Shown here: one piece after another, positions 39,511 through 44,179 of the stretch
How the letters are laid out: every line of letters begins with the position of its first letter
Position numbering within the stretch: position 1 is the first letter of the stretch
Source: Rhodococcus phenolicus
GTDB taxonomy: Bacteria; Actinomycetota; Actinomycetes; Mycobacteriales; Mycobacteriaceae
Length of the DNA: 44,179 nucleotides
NCBI RefSeq assembly: GCF_001646785.1
Contig: NZ_LRRH01000017.1
Location: 1 to 44,179 of the forward strand
Direction of reading: 5' to 3'
Program-made: the position numbers and the translations under genes
Notes under the pieces: model-generated
Seen by the model: only the letters and a program-made list of their open reading frames with translations
Told to the model about the DNA's origin: nothing
The model's database searches: none

Positions 39511-40812
39511 ATGAGCATCGACACCACTATCGGAAACCGCGCCGCGCGCCGCGCACAGGGACGGCATCGTCGTCGGTCGGCGAGAAGCACTGCGACGGCG
39601 CTGGCGGTGGCCTCCGCTGCGTTCGGGATGTCCGCGATGGTGGCAGGCCCGGCGTCGGCCGAACCGATTCAGGGCGGGGTGACCGGCGGCACCACGCAGG
39701 AAGGTGTGACCAGCGGCGCGCAGACCGGCGGCACCACCGCGGCCGAGACGCCTGCGCCGAGCGCCGCGGAGCCGAAGGCCGACAGCAGTTTCTGGGTCGC
39801 GCCGCCGGCACAGTACAACCAGGGCACGCGTGCCTACGACCCGCAGACCGGTGGCGGGGTGACCGTCGTGGACTACTCGACCGACTATTTGACCGACTAC
39901 TCCGGTGGGGGTGGATACGGCGGCGACAGCGGTTACGGCCACTCGGGTGAGGCGACGCCGGCTGTGGACTGGAGCCAGCTGCGTGCCCCGACCCCGGTGA
40001 TCGACCCGACCGTGCCGATCGAGGCACCCAAGGACACGATGCGCATGGGCCGCGTGGTGTTCGACCAGCCCAACTGGGTCTCCGACATCGACGCCGAACG
40101 CACCAACAACACCACCGCAGTGATCGAAGCTCAGGTCACCGATGCGTGGCGCTCGGTCGGCCTCGATACCACCGAAGCCGAACGTGTCGCCTCGGCGCAG
40201 GTCGCCGGCGCTGCGCTCGGTGCCGGTGCCGGTGCGGCTGCCGGGTGCGCAGCGGTCGGTGTCCCGGCCAGCCTCGTGGTCAGCACGGTCGCCGGTATCG
40301 GCGGCGCGATGGCCGGAACGATGGTGCCGCTTCCGATCCCCGGCGTTGCTCCGGTCACCAGCGGTGTGGCCGCGACAGCGGTCGGTGCGGCCGGCGGTCT
40401 GGGTGTCGGGTGCGCGATCGGCGGCGGTATCGGCGCTGCTGTCGGTGGTGCTGCCGGCCTTGCTGCCGGCACGGCCTACGGCGCCGGTGAGAACGCCACG
40501 CCGATCGAGGCTGAGGTTCCCGACGTCGAGGCCGAGACCGTCGGCGAGCAGGTCGACGCCACGCTCGAACAGTGGTCACAGGACCCGGTCGGTCAGGTCG
40601 TCGTCGACGCTGTGCAGACCTTCACCACCGACACGGCCCCGGCGATCGACACGCAGGCCCGCGATTTCGTGCAGGCACAGCCGGGCGGTGAGCAGATCAT
40701 CGAACAGGTCGACCAGACCCTCGAGACGTTCTTCAACGACGCCACCCCGGGCCTGGCCGGAAACCTGATCACCAACGCCATCGGCGACGGAATCACCCAG
40801 TTCGGTATCTGA
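39511..40812 (+). CDS. secreted Gly/Ala-rich protein
   Basis: A 433-aa exported protein: signal peptide of about 50 residues (RRRSARSTATALAVASAAFG, cleavage likely after PASA), a Gly/Thr-rich low-complexity region, a Tyr/Gly/Ser segment (SGGGGYGGDSGYGHSGE), then a hydrophobic Gly/Ala stretch at ~230-330 (ALGAGAGAAAGCAAVGVPAS and AAGGLGVGCAIGGGIGAAVG). The C-terminus is an acidic helical tail. The hydrophobic stretch could insert into a membrane as hairpins. GAGAGG precedes the ATG. Conserved position among transfer genes suggests a surface or pore component; no enzyme motif is seen. Confidence 0.68.
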   Translation: MSIDTTIGNRAARRAQGRHRRRSARSTATALAVASAAFGMSAMVAGPASAEPIQGGVTGGTTQEGVTSGAQTGGTTAAETPAPSAAEPKADSSFWVAPPAQYNQGTRAYDPQTGGGVTVVDYSTDYLTDYSGGGGYGGDSGYGHSGEATPAVDWSQLRAPTPVIDPTVPIEAPKDTMRMGRVVFDQPNWVSDIDAERTNNTTAVIEAQVTDAWRSVGLDTTEAERVASAQVAGAALGAGAGAAAGCAAVGVPASLVVSTVAGIGGAMAGTMVPLPIPGVAPVTSGVAATAVGAAGGLGVGCAIGGGIGAAVGGAAGLAAGTAYGAGENATPIEAEVPDVEAETVGEQVDATLEQWSQDPVGQVVVDAVQTFTTDTAPAIDTQARDFVQAQPGGEQIIEQVDQTLETFFNDATPGLAGNLITNAIGDGITQFGI

Positions 40813-40818
40813 GTCGAG

Positions 40819-41547
40819 ATGAAAGTGGGCAGCGTCATGAGGAAGCCGAACATCAAGCGGCGGACCCCTCGCCATCCCGCGGTGGTCGACCTTCTCGGTG
40901 GTGCACCCACCTCATCTGCGGCGACGCCGTCGACCCCGACCGCTTCGGCGGCACCGGGACCGGCGGCGTCGCCGCGCGCGGGTGGCCGTCGGCGAGTCGG
41001 CCGCACTGCCGCTGTCGTTGTGGTGGCCGCGGCCGTCGTGGCAGGCGCGATCGCCGTCGCCGGACAGTTCACCGCAGGTCACAGCGCCGCCGAATCAGCC
41101 GCGTCGACAGAGGCTTCGGACCCGGCATTCGCCCCGGTCGACGACAACGGTCTGCCGGTGCTCAATCTGCCAGAGGACACCGAGCCGGCCGCTGCCCCCG
41201 CCGATCCGGAGGTCAGCGATGAATGCCGCGCCGATCGCGGTGATCAGCGCAGTGGGCAGGGCGTGATCGCCGCGTTCAACTACGCGTACTACAACCGCCG
41301 CGATGGGGTCGCCGCCCGCGCCCTGGCCACCCCGACCTCGACGGTCACGCCCGCCCCGGAGTTGCAGACCTTCATCGACAAGCTCCCGCAGGGCACCAAC
41401 TACTGCCTGCGCACCGTCGAGCTGTCGGCCGGGGTGTTCCTCGTCGACCTGTCGGTCATGCGACCCGGTGAGCCGGTCGAGCGCGGCACTCAGACCGTGA
41501 CCACCGCAAAGATCGACGGCCTCTGGTACGTCGACGTGTTCAAGTGA
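40819..41547 (+). CDS. membrane-anchored NTF2/VirB8-like transfer protein
   Basis: A 242-aa bitopic protein: basic cytoplasmic part, one membrane segment at about residues 65-85 (TAAVVVVAAAVVAGAIAVAG), an acidic linker, and a C-terminal domain with ECRADRGDQRSGQGVIAAFN, YAYYNRRDG, YCLRTVELS and KIDGLWYVDVF, which looks like a diverged NTF2-like fold. It has the same general plan as the proteins at 25112 and 27520. It follows the secreted protein by 6 bp. An alternative ATG lies 18 bp downstream (40837). Confidence 0.65.
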   Translation: MKVGSVMRKPNIKRRTPRHPAVVDLLGGAPTSSAATPSTPTASAAPGPAASPRAGGRRRVGRTAAVVVVAAAVVAGAIAVAGQFTAGHSAAESAASTEASDPAFAPVDDNGLPVLNLPEDTEPAAAPADPEVSDECRADRGDQRSGQGVIAAFNYAYYNRRDGVAARALATPTSTVTPAPELQTFIDKLPQGTNYCLRTVELSAGVFLVDLSVMRPGEPVERGTQTVTTAKIDGLWYVDVFK

Positions 41548-41595
41548 CCGGGCCCCGCGCCGCCGTCCCTGCTGTTCCGAAAGGACCACCCGGAG

Positions 41596-42117
41596 ATGTT
41601 TGTGACCGACCAGCTGCGCCGCGCGGCGCTCGCGGGGGCGGCCCTCGCGAGCGGACTTGCCGTGTTGACCGGATGTGGCGACCAGCCGCGCGCCGCTGCG
41701 GCAGTGTCCACGTCGTTCAGTGGCCAGGTTGTCACCGGTACCAGCACCGATCTGGGAAGCATCGTCTTCGGCTGGGGAGATACGCACTCGGACACCGAGA
41801 TCACTACACCTCGACCGGACGAGGTCACCGCCCGGTGCACCGGCCACGGCCACGACTTGGCCGTCGAGATCACTGCTGCGCACGGGTGGACGATTCGCGC
41901 TGCGTACGGCTCACCGGTGCTGACGGTGGCCAACACCGACCAGCAGCTGCCGGCCGCCGAGATCGACACCACCACCGCGTTGATCGCTGCGCCCGAGCCG
42001 GTGGACTGGTCCGAACCCGACCAGCTCGATATCGCCGTGGCCGCCGACCGCCCGGACGAGTGGAGCAGCGAGCACAGCGGTCGGGTGTATGTCTCGGTGC
42101 ACGTGGACTGCCGCTGA
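41596..42117 (+). CDS. lipoprotein of the transfer operon
   Basis: A 173-aa protein with a lipoprotein signal (AALAGAALASGLAVLTGC, Cys at residue 27), followed by a beta-rich domain with FSGQVVTGTSTDLGS, TARCTGHGHDLAVEITAAHG and a final RVYVSVHVDCR. It resembles the small mycobacterial lipoprotein antigens in layout (Cys pair, C-terminal strand) without clear identity. AAAGGA and CGGAG precede the ATG. Last gene of the rightward transfer operon. Confidence 0.65.
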   Translation: MFVTDQLRRAALAGAALASGLAVLTGCGDQPRAAAAVSTSFSGQVVTGTSTDLGSIVFGWGDTHSDTEITTPRPDEVTARCTGHGHDLAVEITAAHGWTIRAAYGSPVLTVANTDQQLPAAEIDTTTALIAAPEPVDWSEPDQLDIAVAADRPDEWSSEHSGRVYVSVHVDCR

Positions 42118-42268
42118 CCGGTGTCACATCACGTCCTTGGTGGACGTTGCTGGCGCACGTACACGACTGAGGTTCGTACTACGTGAACAGCGTTTATAAG
42201 TTTTCCTATATGCAGGTATGCTGGTGGGTGCGATCTCAGACAAGTGCGACGCCAGCAGGAGGTGCGCC

Positions 42269-42742
42269 ATGACGACGATGATGAAGCCCGATGAGCAACT
42301 CATCGCGGATCTGGGCCGGGAGAAAGCCCGGGAAACCGCTGCGCATATCGCGTATCTGCGGCATCTGCGTCAGCTCCACGAGCGTGGTTTCATCCAGGTG
42401 CGCTTGGCCAAGATCGTCGGCGTGAGTCAGCCGACGATCAGTGACATGCTGCGCCGCGCTCGTGTCGATGCTCCTGATGTGCGGCCCGGTACGCACGGGG
42501 GGACCGCCTACGAGATCGCCGCCCGCTATGCCGCTGGTGAGATCTCGCGCACTGCCATGTTGCGTGAGCTGACCGGATGGAAGTACGAACGCCCTGCCGA
42601 GCCCAATCCCTTCGAGTGGGCCGAGGACGGAAACCCTGCCACAGAAGGAAGTTTCACCGTGCAGGTCGGGCGTGCTCTGCGTGACGGGTTCCTCACAGAC
42701 GAGGACTACGATGCCCTGCTCGAGGCGCTGGCAGACCGCTGA
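42269..42742 (+). CDS. HTH antitoxin of a zeta-type toxin
   Basis: A 157-aa protein with an N-terminal helical region (LIADLGREKARETAAHIAYL) and a helix-turn-helix at about 45-64 (RLAKIVGVSQPTISDMLRRA), then a C-terminal helical domain containing AARYAAGEISRTAMLRELTG. HTH proteins of this kind precede zeta-toxin genes in actinobacteria; they bind the toxin and repress the operon. AGGAGGTGCGCC precedes the ATG. The promoter region 42118-42268 has GTTCGTACTACGTGAAC and a -10-like TATGCT. The toxin gene starts 3 bp past the stop. Confidence 0.75.
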   Translation: MTTMMKPDEQLIADLGREKARETAAHIAYLRHLRQLHERGFIQVRLAKIVGVSQPTISDMLRRARVDAPDVRPGTHGGTAYEIAARYAAGEISRTAMLRELTGWKYERPAEPNPFEWAEDGNPATEGSFTVQVGRALRDGFLTDEDYDALLEALADR

Positions 42743-42745
42743 CCT

Positions 42746-43726
42746 GTGCTCACACCCGCCGACATCGACGCCCGCCGTAGTTTCCTCACCTCCCTCTCCG
42801 CAGGGGAGGGACCGCTCCAGCCTGATGCGCCCCATGCCACGGTCAACAATCGCCGCTGGTTCCGGCGGATCGACGGCGCCCCGGTGCCCACCAGCGCGCG
42901 CCGACGACTGCACGAGCAGATCCTCGAGCGGTGGCGCGCCGCGAACCCGCATGTTGCCCGCGAACGCTCGGCCATCGTGATGGCCGGCCCACCCGGTGCG
43001 GGCAAGTCCTCGTCCCACGATCAGCTGTTTCGGGGCCGTGATCGGCGTCGATGGCGCGAACTCGACGCCGATGTGTTCAAGCGCTACCTGCTCGAAGCGG
43101 CTCTCGCCGACGGCACCCTCGAGGAAATGTTGCCGCCGGAATTGCGCGCAGCACAGGGAGAGGACAGTCGGTTCTATCCTTTCGAGTTGTCGGCGCTGGT
43201 CCATCGTGAATCGACCGATGTTCTGTTCGCTGCTGCCGAACGCGATGCTATCGCGGACGGGGAGAACCTGATCATCGATGGCACTCTCGCGTGGAAAGCC
43301 CACGCCGAGCGGCTCCTGCGTCACTTGCAGCAGGCCGGTTACACGATCCACGTCGTCGATGTCGAAGCGCCGCAGCACGTGGCCGCCGAGCGGATCGTGA
43401 CCCGCTGGCGTCAGGGGCTGCTGCGGGCGTTGAGCGAGCCTGCCGATCCCGTCGCACGTCTCGGTGGCCGTTGGGTGCCGGCCACCGCGGTCGACGCGCT
43501 GTTCACCGAGTTTCGCCAGCCCGATCATTTGCCGCTGCGCGGCCGGTCGGTCACGCAGGTCAATGCGCTCGAGGTGAGTGAGGCGAACACCGCGGTCGGG
43601 TGCTACGACCTGTATCGCACCGACGATGCGAGCCGCGGTGCTGAGCACATCGAACGTCGTGAGCGGTCGACCGAGGGTGGGGAACTACATCTGACATGGA
43701 CGGCGGCTTCGACGCCGGTCGAATGA
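42746..43726 (+). CDS. zeta-type toxin kinase
   Basis: A 326-aa P-loop kinase of the zeta/PezT superfamily, members of which phosphorylate UDP-N-acetylglucosamine and block cell-wall synthesis. Walker A is GPPGAGKSS at about 81-89. The catalytic/substrate region is ELDADVFKRYLLE (Asp near 107-109), and a second conserved block is LIIDGTLAWKAHAERLLRHL. Later are VVDVEAPQHVAAERIVTRW and RWVPATAVDALF. The GTG start lies 3 bp past the antitoxin stop. Likely a plasmid stabilisation (post-segregational killing) module. Confidence 0.85.
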   Translation: MLTPADIDARRSFLTSLSAGEGPLQPDAPHATVNNRRWFRRIDGAPVPTSARRRLHEQILERWRAANPHVARERSAIVMAGPPGAGKSSSHDQLFRGRDRRRWRELDADVFKRYLLEAALADGTLEEMLPPELRAAQGEDSRFYPFELSALVHRESTDVLFAAAERDAIADGENLIIDGTLAWKAHAERLLRHLQQAGYTIHVVDVEAPQHVAAERIVTRWRQGLLRALSEPADPVARLGGRWVPATAVDALFTEFRQPDHLPLRGRSVTQVNALEVSEANTAVGCYDLYRTDDASRGAEHIERRERSTEGGELHLTWTAASTPVE

Positions 43727-43865
43727 ACAAGGCGCCGAAATCGCGAGAGTGCGTTGAGGTTCTCTCACGCCAGTGCATGTGATGTCGAAGATGCTCACCC
43801 GTGACAACAGTGAGGGGGTTCAGGAACGTGGGGTACGCGTAATCTCGCCGGGAAAGGGCGACGAT

Positions 43866-44060
43866 CTACAGTTTTCGCCAGGGGGCTCTCGGGTCCGCGA
43901 GTGTGTCGAGCATGAGCTGGCACCAAAGGTAGGCGGCGTTCACAGCCAGGTGTCCATGACGTGGACCGAGACCTGTAGGTCTCCGATCGCGACCGTGGCC
44001 GGTGCCGTAGGCGTTGCGCAGTTCGGCGACGCCTATCGCGATGCTGAGCGCCCCGCCTAA
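43866..44060 (-). pseudogene. 3' remnant of an abortive-infection (Abi_C) gene
   Basis: The minus strand encodes about 64 residues ending in a TAG at 43866: SIAIGVAELRNAYGTGHG, then GPRHGHLAVNAAYLWCQLML and a DPRAPWRKL end. This matches the C-terminal domain (Abi_C) of abortive-infection family proteins. The recognisable similarity ends near 44060, and no start or N-terminal domain is visible. The frame stays open beyond that without recognisable sequence, so an insertion or recombination at 44060-44070 seems to have removed the rest. The stretch 43727-43865 contains only a weak hairpin and no gene. Confidence 0.6.
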
Positions 44061-44125
44061 AGATGTTTCGGTAATAGGGCGTGTCGTTGCACGTGATTCG
44101 CGCCGTGCTGCTTGATCATTGACGA

Positions 44126-44179
44126 ATGGCAGGGAAGAAGACCGGTTCCGGCGAGGAACCCGACCCCCGGAAAGTCAAG
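44126..44179 (+). CDS. start of a gene running off the window
   Basis: An ATG at 44126 opens 18 codons (MAGKKTGSGEEPDPRKVK) without a stop to the window end. Lysine-rich, polar start, too short to assign. Because the Abi_C remnant breaks off about 65 bp upstream, this may be the first gene of a mobile element inserted there; that is inference. Confidence 0.35.
   Translation, partial: MAGKKTGSGEEPDPRKVK

Noticed and set aside
43773..44060. 95-aa open frame on the plus strand
   Set aside because: It lies opposite the Abi_C remnant, whose minus-strand translation is clearly a conserved domain.

Overview
The window is a high-GC (mid-60s %), densely coding stretch whose gene families point to a member of the Mycobacteriales, most likely Rhodococcus or a close relative such as Gordonia or Nocardia. 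The pointers are a WhiB-type Fe-S protein, an Rv3651-like protein, an ImuA'-type SOS protein, a cutinase and a mycobacterial-style LexA box. A type Ib ParA/ParB pair, a Tap/Tpg-like telomere pair, a Rep-like protein and an almost complete actinobacterial type IV secretion (conjugation) apparatus make it part of a conjugative, probably linear, plasmid. Telomeres are not in the window, so linearity is inferred.

Layout. (1) 0-0.93 kb: an IS30-family transposase cut by the window edge. (2) 1-9.6 kb: a leftward accessory region. It holds an ADP-ribosyltransferase gene, a 62-aa protein and an ADP-ribosylglycohydrolase in one transcription unit. After these come a membrane protein, a LexA-boxed ImuA'-like gene with a frameshifted follower, a DUF6884-like and a DUF6573-like gene, and small membrane proteins. 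Several of these units share a 33-bp promoter/operator element. (3) 9.7-12.3 kb: a three-gene leftward operon led by a secreted cutinase-like protein with a very large insertion. (4) 12.5-20.2 kb: leftward maintenance region, with rep, a beta-repeat protein, parA, parB, a DUF2637 membrane protein, tap and tpg. Candidate partition iterons (GTTGCGCAAC family) and CCCATATGGG palindromes surround parAB. (5) 20.5-24.4 kb: a WhiB-like protein and partner (leftward) face a double-HTH regulator and an Rv3651-like/FabG-like operon (rightward). (6) 24.5-34.3 kb: leftward T4SS operon with VirB2-, VirB3-, VirB4-, VirB6- and VirB8-like proteins, a triple peptidoglycan hydrolase and two exported proteins. 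(7) 34.3-35.44 kb: about 1.1 kb without a convincing gene, full of AGCGCTC repeats and one strong hairpin; a candidate oriT or other replicon site. (8) 35.4-42.1 kb: rightward transfer operon with an FtsK/TcpA coupling ATPase, an EspI/ParA-like ATPase, a secreted Gly/Ala-rich protein, an NTF2/VirB8-like protein and a lipoprotein. (9) 42.2-44.2 kb: a zeta-type toxin-antitoxin module, an Abi_C gene remnant and the start of a gene running off the window.

The transfer genes look coordinately controlled. A CACCCYGTTGGKGAAAA element lies 58-85 bp upstream of the cutinase operon, the T4SS operon and the coupling-protein operon. No relaxase gene is visible. The most novel-looking item is the plasmid-borne ADP-ribosyltransferase / small protein / ADP-ribosyl hydrolase operon; the GTTGC iterons, the dispersed GGCACGTCCCC motif and the T4SS intergenic repeats are also worth attention.
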